64,000 nt of DNA from Halichondria panicea (taxonomy: Eukaryota; Porifera; Demospongiae; Suberitida; Halichondriidae). The stretch is from assembly GCF_963675165.1 (NCBI RefSeq), contig NC_087377.1, positions 12,634,632 through 12,698,631 of the forward strand, given 5' to 3'. Shown piece after piece: positions 36,523-49,707 of the stretch; the first letter of the stretch is position 1, and each line of letters begins with the position of its first letter. The notes beneath the pieces were generated by a model. That model did not search any database and was not told the DNA's origin. It was given only the letters and a program-made list of their open reading frames with translations. The translations under genes and the position numbers were made by a program.

Positions 36523-38398
36523 ATTCACCTGAGTATAATTATTGTGGTGTATATATAGAAATGCTCATTGTCCCGTGTTTAGATGTCAGGGTTAGCTGTA
36601 GCAATAAACTCGGAGTCAATTTCTCAGTGATGATTCTGATAAATGATAGGGAATCTTTTACCTTATAGAGTAAATCATTATGTGTGATATGTTAGATATG
36701 CAGGATGACATTGCCAAAATTGTGAAGTTAACACTGAAGTAATTTGAGAAAATCTGGCAGAGACAATAACATGACTGTTATTGTCAATTTAAGACCTCTG
36801 CCACATGCTTTGGAGGATGATGATTAGAACTGAAAAGCAGATCACGAGATTGGATTTTTGCTCTTTCCAATCATGCTCATGCACTTGGAAGTGACCATGG
36901 ATGGACAGCTTTCTTTGCTTCACATTCTTCCTCAATCCTCACACATGCAGTTTGACGATGCATGAGTTTCCATTGCTCCCAGGTTGTTCGACTGTACGTT
37001 TACTCAAATTAATTTGGGATCCTTGGACCTTGATAAAGGTTTAACCTTTCGAGAGGCAGAGTTTGTTATTAATTGGTTAACTTTGGGCCCGCAGTATGTA
37101 CTGAGTCATGGTCTCGGACAGGTGATCTATACTTCAAGTATATATACCATCGAGTTTGGAAAATGGTCGGAGAAATTCAGTTCATGGTAGTCGTGGACTG
37201 TTTGTGAGGGGGGAAACTTGATTTATTTGAAGCGATTTCTTCCAGATCACATGCATGCACTAACACCACCACAACTTGTGACCACAGGTTTGATTCCTCA
37301 ATTTATTCTGTTATCAGAAACACCGTACCCCTGATAGTTTAATAATGTTTGTAGAAAGGCCAAAGCCAGTGCTCATTGATGTCGGAGAAAAGTGCACGGG
37401 CGGTGTATTTCGTATCGAGGCGATGTTTGCTTTTGTGGTACGTACTTTCTCTTTCAGAGATGTTGAGATGAGAGCTGGAAAAGTCTGAACTCAATGTAGC
37501 TGACTAAGCTGAGTTTAGTTAATTAGTTCCAATTATTGACAAATTTATTCTCTTCGTAATTTTTTCAACATTCAGTTCTCAATGTTTATTTATTACTTCC
37601 AGTAAAAAGAGGCGTGCGATTCCACTGCATAGTATCAGGAGTACATAAAGGGAAGGAGCATCTACGGTAGTTGTGAAATATGTGAATATCATTACCATGT
37701 ACTAGTACTTGTAAGAGAAATGTTGCTGTGTTGTGGTTTTGTCAGCTTGTACTTATACTATATACACCACTTAGACAACAGCTATTCTGAGTAACTGTAT
37801 ATAGGGAGTTAGATGCTCCTTCCCTTTATGTGCTCCTGATAGTATATACTCTTTTTGTGTGCAAATTATATAATATAGTTTCTGGCCCTGTCCGTTTTGC
37901 TTTTGCTAGCCGTCGCGTGCTAAATCGTTTGAAAATTCATGTTGCTTGAAATTCCATAAGAACATTATCAGAAGTTTGAAATTCCATACTCTGGAGAACA
38001 TCATCACAAAAATACATGTGAATGATTTGTAAGCCCAAGTTTTCGTTTCACCGTTTTTGGTGTTTCCCCCAATTCTACCAATTTCTCACATTGCAAATAC
38101 CTTGTGGCCTGATTACTACACCATACACTTTTCCTATCTGCTATGCAATTAGACCATGGTTCAATTAGTTTTAGTTCATGGCTTCCAATTATTTAATAAT
38201 ATCAAGAGTTCACTAGAACTCTTGATAATATCTATAGATATACCACAAAACACGTGCTGGTTTTTCTAATGACCAGATGTTTCCAATGCTGCATGTTCTA
38301 TTGCTTGTAATAATTATTTATTCTCAAAATAACTGCAGCGAATAGCAATTAATGCACAGTTATAGCTATACCTTAAGTCACATGATCAAACTGACTGT
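36523..38398. other. intergenic with one hairpin repeat
   Basis: No gene seen. Inverted arms at 37633-37663 (TATCAGGAGTACATAAAGGG...) and 37811-37841 enclose about 150 bp. A shorter hairpin (ATATCAAGAGTTC / GAACTCTTGATAT) lies at about 38195-38230. 38040-38098 has a diverged copy of the TTTTTCACATTGCA repeat. Confidence 0.55.
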
Positions 38399-40212
38399 TC
38401 ACAGTCCCACTGGTCCATATGCTTGATTAGAGTTCAGTTTAATCTCCTCTTTGGGTAACACCTCCTCATAAATAGGACCAGCTGGTACAGTGGGTCCAAC
38501 GTTAGTTTGCTTCTTAGCTAGGAGATACACAATTTTCTTCCGCATGAACAAATACATTATCAGGAGACCAAGACCAAATCCAATGATCGTGAACAGAGCT
38601 GTCGTGACAACCACACTAACGGAAACAGCAGTACCAAGGTCAGTACGAGTGAATAAGGTGAGAGGTTGAGCTGTATAAGTGGATCCATCAATGTAGATAC
38701 ATGAATACAAGTGATGAATGAATATACACAGTAAAAACAGATACGTTATAATAACATAAAACATCTCAAATAAAATGCATCATTTGAAATTTAATGTAGA
38801 AATGACATAAATTTCTGTCATTTTAACACTAAAATACGATGATGCATCCCATATAACATATGTGTTTTTGCTGTGTACACTTGCCTCCGCAGATAATCTC
38901 CCCCGGATTCTTGTCCCACTCTCCTGTAGCTAGACAGGTGGCAGTCATTATCCCCTCAGGGAACAGTCCATTGTCACACTGGAATGTAACTTGTGTAGCG
39001 GGAACAGCTGGTACAGAATGATCACTAATGGTACCGTTCTGTGGTGGGCCTAGTTGAACAGTGCACCTCATTGGAGGACCTGCATGGAATTATAAGCGAA
39101 GAGAGAGCTAGCTAGATTAGCTTCTTAGAAGATTCTTATAACTCACGAGTTGAAGGAGGAGGCTGGATTATTGGTGAACACACAATAGCTTCAGGGTCAG
39201 GACTCCACATCAGTGTTTGACCATTACATGTCACCATAGTATTAGGAGACCCAAACCCAGCATCACATTGGACAATTACTTCAGATCCTGGCAATCTGCT
39301 AGTGACTGTTTCAAAGGCTCCGTTCATGGGGTCAGTAGTCAACACAGGACAGATTTCTGAGAGAAAAAATGGTACGTACTAATTGATAGGGAAAAGATTA
39401 CATTATAATAGTACCAATCCTGAAGTTGTACTCAACAGTTGTACTGTTCCCAGCACAATTGATAGCCATAAAACTGACAGTGTAGTCCACATTGTATTGA
39501 GAAGTCATAGTGACAGAGGTGGATGTGAGGACAGTAGTAGAGAGCTGGGCCGGAGGTGAGACAGTCACTATGTAGGTGAGGTCATCTCTACCACCAGTCT
39601 CAGTAGGAGGGTCCCACTGTACAGGTACACTAACTTTATTGGCTGAGCTGCTCAGAGTGAAGTGTCTTACGGTGGAAGGTGGTGCTGGAAAATCTATAAT
39701 GGGATGAACCCATTGTGCAAAGACCTCCAGACTAAAGTGCTCAGACGCTCTCCTGATAAAGTGCGACCGATTCATTATTTTATAGCTGCATGTATGCATG
39801 CAACTCACCAACCAAATTAATTGTTGAAGATCCTATAGTATTTAAAGTAGGCACAAACCCCACACAGGACACAGTGATCCCATTCTTTGCTGTTCTTGAC
39901 AGATTAGATGTTAATATAGTATCATTGGCTGCGATCAGTGTCACAGTGTAACCTGATACACCGATGGGTACATTGAGATCAGAGGTGGAGAGGATAGTGA
40001 TGCTAGTAACATCTGACGGCTCCCATCTCAAGGCATCTCCAAGAGCAGTGCAGGTGAAAGTGACTGTATCCATTGGACATGGTCTCTCCACACTCACTGA
40101 ATATTGGGCTTTACAAAGCATTCAATGCGGACATTCTAATGATGGAGTCGTTCTTACCAGTGGCACTGGCAGTGCTAAAGCCAGCCAGGAGGAGAACTCT
40201 AACCAAGTTCAT
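38399..40212 (-). CDS. gene F: Ig-FN3-CCP-CCP-TM receptor with two-tyrosine tail (6 exons, 436 aa)
   Basis: Exons: 40158-40212, 39809-40108, 39415-39693, 39147-39356, 38885-39079 and 38399-38670. Every junction is phase 1 and the sum is 1311 nt with no internal stop. Domains: signal peptide 1-18 (MNLVRVLLLAGFSTASA), Ig-like 19-118 (RPCPMDTVTFTC...LRW), FN3 119-211, sushi 212-281 and 282-346, TM (VSVVVTTALFTIIGFGLGLL) with RKK stop-transfer, and a cytoplasmic tail with IYEEV and NQAYGPVGL. The Ig and FN3 exons have exactly the lengths of those in gene B (300 and 279 nt). The last intron uses a GC donor (GAG|GCAAGT), the only choice that keeps phase and meets consensus. The tail could bind SH2 proteins but is not a strict ITIM. 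This is the cleanest complete member of the Ig-FN3-CCP2 subgroup here. Confidence 0.87.
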
Positions 40213-43200
40213 CTGGGACTAGATATTCTATGATAGTTATTAATGCACCTTTGCAAGTTAGCTATTAACTCTCATGCACTGTCAACATCCTGTGAAATTG
40301 AGTGGGCTATAGTGATGTCTTGCCTCGATTCCAGGCTGCCCTCGAAAATATAAATCCTGCCAAATATCAGATTTGGAGCTGATTGCATGCCAATGCATGG
40401 GAAGGAGTATACGGGAAAAATAATCTGAATTTCCACTTAATTGTCACTTGCTGTTATGGTGGATCAGTATGCTTCTTTTCCTTCATTCCTTAGTGGGAAT
40501 GCGTGAGACAAGAAACCCAATACACACCCTATAGATTCTTATCAAGGTAGAGTTCATAAAGAGGAGTACACCAACTCCTACCCACATTCCATTCTACTAA
40601 AAACGTCACTAGCACTAGTTGTGCACTGTTATATAGGTATCAGTACAAACCACAACTCATGCTGTGTCAGTGTGTGCTAATAGCATAATTGACCACTACA
40701 CCTATGCACCCACTTAAAATGTGATGTAGTATGACATAATTATACTTGTATCGAAACATGGTTTATACTACAACTATATACGGTTATTATAGTCAGTCAA
40801 ATAACCAGTATGTTACATTTACTCCACTTCAGGGTACTATTATATTAATGCAGCTGCTATAAATTATAGACACAACCTCCGGACACAGAAATTCTTTCTC
40901 GGAAATTATTATCTCAGATCATTGTGATCCATCCTCTGGTTCTAGTTGTTTGCCTAACCGTTATAAAAGCGAAAACTCGGCCTGGGATCGAGGCTATGCA
41001 TGGATATGCTACTAGACCTAAACATCAGTAGCTTGTAGGTGTCTTTCTGCGGACTGGAAAAAAATGGGCTCATGGAGTGCTCCGTGTTTAATGGACCTGG
41101 CCCACCTGATCGCCAAGATGGTGGATCTTAACAGAGAGAACTTAGCTTACATCTTATTAACGTTTTGCTGTAGGGGTGTCTTTCTTTTTGCATATCATTC
41201 CTGCTAATCGCTTGTAGAAGGTATAGTAGCCGATCTTCCCATTCCTCCCGAGACTGATAATACCAGGGGACCGCCGGAGTGAATGTTGAGTGTTCAATTT
41301 CTTTCATTCTCTGGTCATATTATTCCCGTTCTCCTGTTCGTGGCGCCTGTAGGTTGCTTGCAGAGTGGCCTGTTTGATTGAGCGCATGGGTTGAAAACCC
41401 TTACATAAAAAAATGCGCTTTCAAATCGACCACCCCAAAAACCATTGGCCGCAACATCAAGTTTCGAGTTGCATTCTGTGCAAAGCGAAGTCATTACCTC
41501 CTTAGAAAGGGGCTGTAAGTGTGATTTAGAATCAACATGCAGTTATAGTATGTTAGTAAATTGTCAAAACTGAAGCAAACATTGGCTGAAAAAACTTATT
41601 GAGAAGAAGTCGATGGCACTGACGAAATCAATAGAGCTGACAAAATAATTATGCTGCCGAAGGCCTCCCAATTCCCTGTATTCTCCACCAGTGAAAGACT
41701 TGCATTTGAGACAGACTCTGAAGTCAATATGTTCTTTCACCATGCACGCCTATGCTTGGAGTTGCTCAGGTTCCATTTAAATCACCTGATCCAATAAGCA
41801 AGCTGCAGGTGAGGCATTATTAGTAAAACCAGTACGTTTTACATAGGATTGGCAGTGGGTTTGCCCGTATTTAGCAAAATTTCACTTATTTTGACTCATG
41901 TTCAAACTGTTCATAGATTAAGGAGGGAGAGGGATTGGAAACGCAATAGAACCCGATGAAACCATCCGTGTTACGGCCTCGAAAAACCAGGCCTCCCGGC
42001 TTGAATCGAGGCTATACCAAAGGTGGCTGGCTATGAGTAGCAAAAAGACAGAAGACAGGGTTGATGAGCAGCAAATGTGATCGTTCCTGCATACATGCTG
42101 TAGGGGAGAGCTTGTAGCATCAGCCAGATTGAGCAAAACTCTCCTCTGGATCTCACCTAAGACACTATAGGCTCTATAAAGACAAAATTATATATTATTA
42201 TGCCTGTTGGCCATTTGGAAATAACAACTGTCTATTGGCCATTATTATTGTGATATTTATGACATCTTTGTGAAATATAAACTGAAATGAAGCTTGTATG
42301 GAAAAGTTTAAAAACAAAAAAACTACGAAAAAAACTTTCTTGTTCTTTTATGACTTTTTAACTTATATAGGGATCCCATAATCTTTCTGAAGTTATTTCT
42401 TTCTTGTATTTGCCTGATGATGTTGGAATTTGGGTCTTCAAGGCATATCTGCATACACAAACGATCGACATGTTAAACGTTTACCTACTAAATTGAGCAA
42501 GGTGTAACTTCTCACAAGAATGCATTCAGGTCATAGAAATAAGACATTACGATGAACCTATTCCTATGCTTGGCCTATAACTAAAAATTGTGAAATTATA
42601 ACCTCTTCACCTCTGCATAGAGGTACAAATAAACACATATATTAATTAGCGTAGTTGATACTTGAAATCAGCAACATATGTTTTTCAATCAACACCATTG
42701 TGGCTCATTACAATCACTAATGGAATACTTTGAAACACTATATACTTTTTCTAGGTTAAAGATTATTTAAACTCTGGTTCTAGGGAGAAAAAGCATATAA
42801 AAACTCACAAAAGTGTTGTAGGGTCGTCTTGAAACTCAAATTTGGACAAATTCACAGCTAATGTGGTTCCAAATGATGAACACTAGAGATTTATAGGCTG
42901 GGTTGTACTCAGCCTAACTTTAGAAGCTGGAGAAGAGGAGTTTTAGCATGGTTTTAGTTGCTGCTGGAGGTTAACGCCCACTGCCTATTGCACTCTGAAC
43001 CGTAACACTGGTTTCAAGAGGCAACGTTGGAGTCATTGTCGCACATGATCCCGTTTCCAATCCCTGTTAACTACTCAATCTATGAACTGTTCTATCTCTG
43101 CAGGGAAAGGCCACATCAAGAAACTGAATGGACAGATAGTTTATTTAGCCTTTTCTCTCTTTGTATCTCTCATTTCATAATCCATGAACGTTTTAAATGT

Positions 43201-43826
43201 ATGAATATTGTAATTTTAAAAATTGCACTATTTCGATGTTTCACCGCTCTTTGTCTGACTGACTAAGTACTAGTAAGTAAGTGAGTAAGTGAGTAAGTGA
43301 GTAAGTTTCTTGCCCAGCATTTGCTCCAAGTACAGCCCTCTCCAGGACATTCTGCACAGGGTTTCCAAACGACTACAACCTGGATTACAAAGCGCTTCTT
43401 CAGATTTGCGATTGCTTCCACGAGGCAGATGACCTCTCAGTCTCTATTTCTCTTACCTAGACAATTCCGCCATCTTTAATGACTCAGCAATTGCAGATAG
43501 GCGTGGCTAAGAAACCGTGCGCCTAAAATCAGTGCAGTGCTTTTCCAGAGCCTGGAGGTGTTGCTTTTCTTCACACTGTTCAGTTCTAGCTCCCTTTCTC
43601 TGACAAGCATGCTATATGCACTGGCTATATATATATCATGCTCTTAAAATGGCTGTCATTAATTTTAATACTGATTCACAAATTCAACATATCAAGCAAT
43701 AATTATTACTCAGTATAATTATTAGTCCAGAGATATTCGAGAAGATATTTGATTAGTCCTGTCTTCTCTTCTTGAACTTCTGTACTGCCTCTTGACGTTC
43801 CACTTGTATTGAAAAAGAAAGGGAAT
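40213..43826. other. intergenic, no gene seen
   Basis: Three and a half kilobases without a supportable gene. Diverged copies of the short motif GGCCTGGAATCGAGGCTA occur at about 40324 (reverse), 40979 and 41993. A GTAAGTGA tandem run lies at about 43273-43306. Short open frames have no splice context or domain. Confidence 0.5.
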
Positions 43827-44382
43827 CCGACTAGAAAAACATTTGCAATGTGAAAAATTGCTAGGATTGGCCAGGGGAACCACAAAAAAGCGTGGAAACA
43901 AGAAATCCGACGAGAGCATAACTCCAATCCGTTACAACGTCATGAACATGTACAATACATAGTATATAGCTGATTGTGTTCCAGATCCATCTCTACCAGC
44001 TTTATCCACCACATCATTCCATGCAGGTCACCAGTACGGTCCGTGCATGTTACTACGCATGGATGGACTGTGTGTACCTGTGCTCAACACTGCATGTATT
44101 AGGAACATCAATTCATCACAAATCATCATGATTATAATTATGCCCGCACAAAATGGGTGTATAATAAATATATATAGGGATTGGTCATCACCCCACCAGT
44201 AAAAATTGCGTGGTATTATTATATTGGCCATGCAGGAAAAAATGGAAAACTACAAGTACATGTGATTGACGTTGTAACGGATTGGAGTTATGCTCTCGTC
44301 GGATTTCTTGTTTCCACGCTTTTTTGTGGTTCCCCTGGCCAATCCTAGCAATTTTTCACATTGCAAATGTTTTTCTAGTCGG
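43827..44382. mobile_element. TIR element (556 bp) with arms of about 125 bp
   Basis: CCGACTAGAAAAACATTTGC at 43827 and its complement ending at 44382. The arms include GCGTGGAAACAAGAAATCCG, AGCATAACTCCAATCCGTTA and their complements. Single arms of the same family occur at 20349 and 22318, suggesting an abundant non-autonomous family. Confidence 0.85.
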
Positions 44383-45371
44383 ATAATTATACCATCTAAT
44401 GTTTTGTCTTATTATCCGGATCATGATCAAACCAGCCTTCCGCAATTCTAAATTCACAGGGAAAATTTTTAAAGTCGGCTGATGCAGGTTGCGTTCTAAC
44501 TAACAATAACAAAACAGGGTTTGGAATGGAAGCCATGTAAGTTATGCTGGAATTTCTTTGTGATAATTATTAGATCCTCATCAGGCTGCACATCTTGGGA
44601 TGACTTTTTTGTATGACAATAATTATCGAAGGGAGTGTGCCCAATTGCAAGCCCTGGAGATACGAAGGTCATTGCAAATGCTTGTGAGTCAGCAACTTTA
44701 ACATCACATATACAGTTCAACGTGAAAATTGATCAAAGTCCTACTCAATGCTTGCTAACAATTCACTTGTCGGCAGTTTGTCGGTAGGAGGTCTACCAAG
44801 CATTTTTTAAGCGCCCTCAGCTACCATCTATGGTACAGCCATGCACGTATACCAAACGAATCATTCAGTTTGATCATAATATCTGCTCTCCTGGTCGTCT
44901 CAGCTTCTAATAGGCTTTTTTCGACAAAAACATTTCTATTTTCTATTTTTAGGGTCTGATGCACTCTTTTTTTGTTTTAGACAAAGCCCTGCATGGGTGG
45001 ATACCATGGACAGCATACAGAATATAGAACGATCCAGAATAGGTCTTCTTTATCTATATTTTATCCGTCATCTCCATTTCAAGCTGCATGTGGCTGACAC
45101 CAGTATAATGGTACTCGTATTATATACCTCCACCGTTACCACCATCACTGAGGTTCCCTTTGAATGGCAGTGTTGTCACCTATTCCAGCAGAAGAAAAAT
45201 AGCAGCCACACAATCAATCACATGCAGTTGCTGATGGGTGAGTGAGCCAAAACAAAATTAATAATGCTGTATAATATAGAGTCTCCAATTTTACCTTCTC
45301 CATCAACTCCGATAATGGCTTAATTCACAGCACTCTATATACGTAGTGTTTCTATCAGCAAGCTATGTCAC
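44383..45371. other. intergenic, no gene seen
   Basis: No recognisable coding region. It may contain decayed upstream exons of the relic that follows, but nothing could be aligned by eye. Confidence 0.4.
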
Positions 45372-45690
45372 TATTAAATTTTACCAACACTTCTCTCCAA
45401 GTTACTGTCCCTGTGGAAGCTGACTACCTCGGCAGCGATATAATTATAACCATCCCCTATACAACACTCTCTACAATGAATGTGACTATCAGAGCTGACA
45501 TCCGTGCTCGAATGATGAAGCAAATTTTGTATCGAGTAAGACAACATAATTATACATGTATTCCTCCTCTTTATTGCTGTTGTGTGCTTCACACAATCTA
45601 CTGCTGCCGGTGTTATCATCACCATGCAACCTGTATCTACTAATGGATCCAAGCTCAGTCCCTGGGACGTTTGATTCACTACTACATCTA
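45372..45690 (+). pseudogene. receptor relic H1: FN3 and CCP fragments
   Basis: A stretch reading TNTSLQVTVPVEADYLGSD and MNVTIRADIRAR corresponds to the second half of the FN3 exon of gene G, and GCTGCCGGTGTTATCATCAC corresponds to the start of a sushi exon as in gene I. Stops, frameshifts and missing cysteines show it is dead. It is about 1 kb colinear with 49897-50960. Confidence 0.6.
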
Positions 45691-45741
45691 CAGACTACTG
45701 TATATAGGTAGCAGGTGCTGCTGGTTTTGTACCTATAATTA

Positions 45742-45990
45742 TACCGTGTAGCGGGAAATTTTCGCGGGTGCAAATTTTCGCTATTATTTTGGCTCCAGAG
45801 CCCTCAGCAGAAATGTTTGTGGGTTCTAATATTCGCGTTTCAATGCCAGGAAACCACACCCACCAATAGCTTTGCATGTGAAATACCCGTGCGTGGGAGT
45901 TTATCCCAGTTTTAATTTTCGCGTTAACTACTTTGCCCTCGAAAAACGCGAAATTTTGCATCCCACGAAAATTTCCCACTATATACGGTA
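45742..45990. mobile_element. MITE-like element, GTATAGCGGG family
   Basis: Ends TACCGTGTAGCGGGAAATTT and AAATTTCCCACTATATACGG(TA) are inverted repeats. It interrupts the segment shared with 49897-50960, so it arrived after that duplication or was lost from the other copy. Confidence 0.75.
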
Positions 45991-46626
45991 GCTGAAAGTT
46001 TTGTTGGCAGTCTGTTTGTGGTGACACTGATTTGTCGTAGTTTATAGTGTTAAAATAATTATATCCAAAAAGAAAAAGTGAACGACTTAAAATTATATAC
46101 CTTGAATTTTGTCACATTAATTTTGGCTTATGGACAACTGATCATGAATCAAGATGATTAAATGACTTTCATAATTATCTTAGAGGCCAAGACATGAGTA
46201 CTATATTGAAGTGTTTGTTTGTTTATCAAAATGGTTACGATTGCTTTCAATTCCTTTATGCATGATCACAGCAACTGGCTAAAAACAAACACCAACACTC
46301 ATTAAAAGACAAGATAGTGTGTTTCCAAGCACATCTTATTTCCAGACATGCTTCTACTTCCACTCTTTACCACATGCATAATTATGTTAGTAATGACATT
46401 ATGCTCATTGTAGCAATTTAGCAACTGTTTCATTAACGATCTTTACACGTACTAGCTTCCTACCACGCAAACTGGCTGGTGGTATATATCACGAGACTAT
46501 AAGGCGATAATAATTGGCTTGCGAGTCCATTAGCTCATGATTAGCTCTATCTGCAACTAGATATCTAGATCTACACAAGACAATACATTTTGCTTTTGGG
46601 CTTTATAAAAAAAAGTGGTGAACTTC

Positions 46627-48374
46627 ATGGTGGTAACAATAGAGAGAGCGATGCTGAGAGACACACTGATGTGAATTTTCTTCTTACACAATTCAATTCA
46701 GATCAAGTATCTTCTGTTAATAGCATTTATGATTAACTCTCAGACAGGAGGTATAAAATGAGAGTAATAAGGATTGTGCTGCATGTGTGATTGAATGTTC
46801 CATTTCAACAGAAGCCTCTTTAGTGTCCAACACAAGTGTGGCGTGTCCTGGAGAGGCAGTTCTGTTCACATGCTCTAAGCCTGCCACTGCATTAAGATGG
46901 CAAGTGGATCCTCCAGCGGAGTCTGGGTTGATGTCAGTACAAAGTACAATCTTCCTTGGTTCTAATGTCGGTCGAAGGGACACATTTGGATCAGGAGTGA
47001 TCACGTTTGAGGCTGTTCTTGTGAGCAATGATGGTAGAACTGTGACGTCCACCCTCATCAACCTCAGTGAAGTGTCTGTACTGGATGGTAGCAATGTCAC
47101 CTGTACTAGTACTGTTACTAATGGTGGTGTAATAGAGTTACAACAGACAGTCATAGTTGCTGGTAAGTATACTTACCCAATATTCTGTTGAGACAAATCT
47201 TGAACTTGCAGTTGCTCCAACTGCTCCACTCAACCCAAGACTGTCTGCCGCTCAAAATCAAATCAGTTCATCCATTGTCACTGTATTATGGGATTCTCCC
47301 TTCTTTACTGGTGGTGTGTCTGTCAGCTATATCCTCATCATCTCCCCAACACCTCTCTCCGGGTCACCAGTCACCGTGGAGACCACCTCGGCACAGATAA
47401 TCATCTCCTATAACACTCCCTACAATGTGAACATCAGAGCTGTCAACTGTGCTGGATCGAGCAGTGATGTGATGCCAATGATTCCTGCTATTGGTATAAT
47501 TATTTTGTACTAACCTTAACCCTAACTTTTGTCTACTGCAGTTACCTGCCCCTCCAACCCAACACCTGCCAACCGAGTGACCATCAATGGTGCTCCTCCA
47601 CTGCCTGCACTAGTAGGATCAACTCTTAGTTTCACTTGCAATGGACAGATGGTACTAGCAACCTGTGAGAGTGATGGACGATGGTCACCTGACCCCACCA
47701 CATATGACTGTCTCTCAGGTAAGGTGCATGTATATTATCATGACATCACTAGTTTTCCCCTTCCACGATTCGGTAGCTGATTAGTTGAATGCTTGTGCAT
47801 GTGCAGCTGATTGAGATGGTACTTTTTGGCCTTCCATATAATTATTACAGTGCACTGCTCTCTTCCTCTTGAGCTGTGCAACGGTGGTATAGTGGACTAT
47901 GATAGGTTGAACAAGACAGTGTTGGAGGGAACAGTGCTGACTTACCAGTGTGACAATGAATTCTCATTGACTGGACCCAACAACATCAATTGTACTAATG
48001 CTGGACTCTGGAGTATTGAGCCTGAGGCAATCAAGTGTGTACTTAGGACTAAAGGTTTAGGAGTTATTTATTCCATAATGAATAATTATGACTATCTGTT
48101 TTACAGGTTCTACAGTCGCCATCCTATCTACTGGTGAAGCTATCGCTATAAGTTTTGTCATAACTTTCATTGTTGCTGCAATTCTTGGATTCCTTGCTGG
48201 ACTCCTAGTGATGCACCTTTGTTCTCGTAAGAAGGCAGTATATACTCTCCAGCAACTAAAGAACAAGCTAATATAGGACCCACTGCACCAGTTGGTCCTG
48301 TTTATGAGGAGGTGTCACCCAAAGAGGAGATTGAACTGAATACTAACCAGGCGTACGGACCTGTTGCACTATAA
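46627..48374 (+). pseudogene. gene G: Ig-FN3-CCP-CCP-TM receptor, tail truncated by a frameshift
   Basis: Exons: 46627-46632 (tentative ATG GTG), 46702-46750, 46812-47162, 47212-47493, 47542-47718, 47851-48054 and 48107-48276. They are in phase and encode 412 residues: signal peptide (KYLLLIAFMINSQ), Ig-like (VACPGEAVLFTC...LRWQVDPP), FN3 (ILIISPTPLSGSPVTV), two sushi domains, and TM (ISFVITFIVAAILGFLAGLL). After CSRKKAVY the sequence GTATATAC has an extra TA compared with the C paralogue, shifting the frame to TLQQLKNKLI and a stop at 48276. The expected tail (VYEEV...AYGPVAL) is still readable in the next frame to 48374. The product may be a tailless, signalling-dead surface protein. The donor of the second sushi exon is weak (GTTTAG); an earlier GTGTAC is also possible. 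Confidence 0.78.
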
Positions 48375-49570
48375 CTATATGTATACGTTCCAGCCAGTAT
48401 TATATTATCAGTTATAGCTGGAGTACATGCATGTTTTACCTTGTATACCATTTATAATTTAGTCAAAATTGGTGTAAACAGCGAAGATTATGATGAATGT
48501 TCTGGCGAAGTTTTCCATACATGGAGATATATACCTGTAGTAAAATACGTTAGGTATAAACAAGTCATTTATAATTATAATGATAATAGTGTGTGCGTGG
48601 GATGATGTTCTAAGTAATATGGAAAGTGACACATAAATCAGAAACGCCTGCATGCATGACTTGTGTATTCACGGAAATATGGCCTTTCCACATGCAGGCT
48701 TCCCTTAACAAAATGTCACTGATTTGAGAGGAGGTATAATTATATTATAGTTTTATTTGATGTGGTATACATTATTGAAGTAAAAGGACCTATAGTGGTC
48801 TACTATACTATATAGATCTACGTACACAGGTTAGTTTGTGAGCCTCACCTCTGAGAGGCTGAGCTGCTGGAAACAGTCTCTCCTTGATCACCACAAAATG
48901 CTCTCTCCGAGCTTGATGGGGCACATTGAGATGGGGGAGTAGAGTGTATACACAGGTAAAATCTGCTTACTGTCATTGTGTGGGTATTGATAAGACAAGG
49001 AATGCATGCATAATAATTATTATAGTGGTGATTCATGCACATCTATATATAAATTATACAAAAACAAAATCAGTCTGTATACTCTATATATACATTATAC
49101 CACACTTACGTCACCACATGCAAATTGATCTCATTGGTCAACAGCTGTAGGATATATAGAATATTAGCATACAGCCCCAGGCATGCACAGTTTTCAAGTT
49201 GTTTTTTAGTTTTTTCATTTGTTCAAGAAAGTAAGCAAAGAGAAAAGAGCCATGCTTGACGGTACTAAGACTCAAAGCGACGGCAGAAACACGGAAGGTG
49301 CTCTCCAACAAGATGGCTCAGCTTCCATGGGTCCATGGGCGCGGTTTAGATACAAGAAGAGCTTGCAACTCCAGTAAGGGACGTCGAATGGTCAACGCTT
49401 GGACCAAGGAAGCTCTTGAGCATCTGTAGGAGTCAACATGTTGCTCAACTAGCTCTTTGACGGCTGCAAAATCCGGCATAGTCTTGTTCTTTTTTGCAAT
49501 CTACATCGTGATTGAATTGTTGCTAGGGGGAGGTCCTTTTATAGTGCTGCGGTCACGTGGTATAAGTCAG
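48375..49570. other. intergenic, no gene seen
   Basis: 3' flank of gene G. On the minus strand a short serine-rich open segment (CAPSSSERAFCGDQGETVSS) ends at a GTGAGG donor near 48848, but no partner exon was found. Confidence 0.4.
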
Positions 49571-49707
49571 ATATGCCACACCTACTCGGAGGATATGCAC
49601 CCTATATATCCTCCGCTACCGTGGTTACATACCCCTCGGCTCCGCCTCGGAGTAACCATGGTAGCGGAGGATATATGGGTGCATATCCTCCTCTTAGGTG
49701 TGGTATA
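49571..49707. mobile_element. foldback repeat of about 137 bp
   Basis: Left arm ATGCCACACCTACTCGGAGG...CCTCCGCTACCGTGGTTAC pairs with right arm GTAACCATGGTAGCGGAGG...TTAGGTGTGGTAT. The loop is about 25 bp (ATACCCCTCGGCTCCGCCTC...). Confidence 0.8.

Noticed and set aside
36984..37190. 68-codon open frame on the plus strand
   Set aside because: No splice partner, domain or repeat relationship could be found.
39964..40233. Plus-strand open frame over the Ig exon of gene F
   Set aside because: Antisense shadow of the receptor exons.
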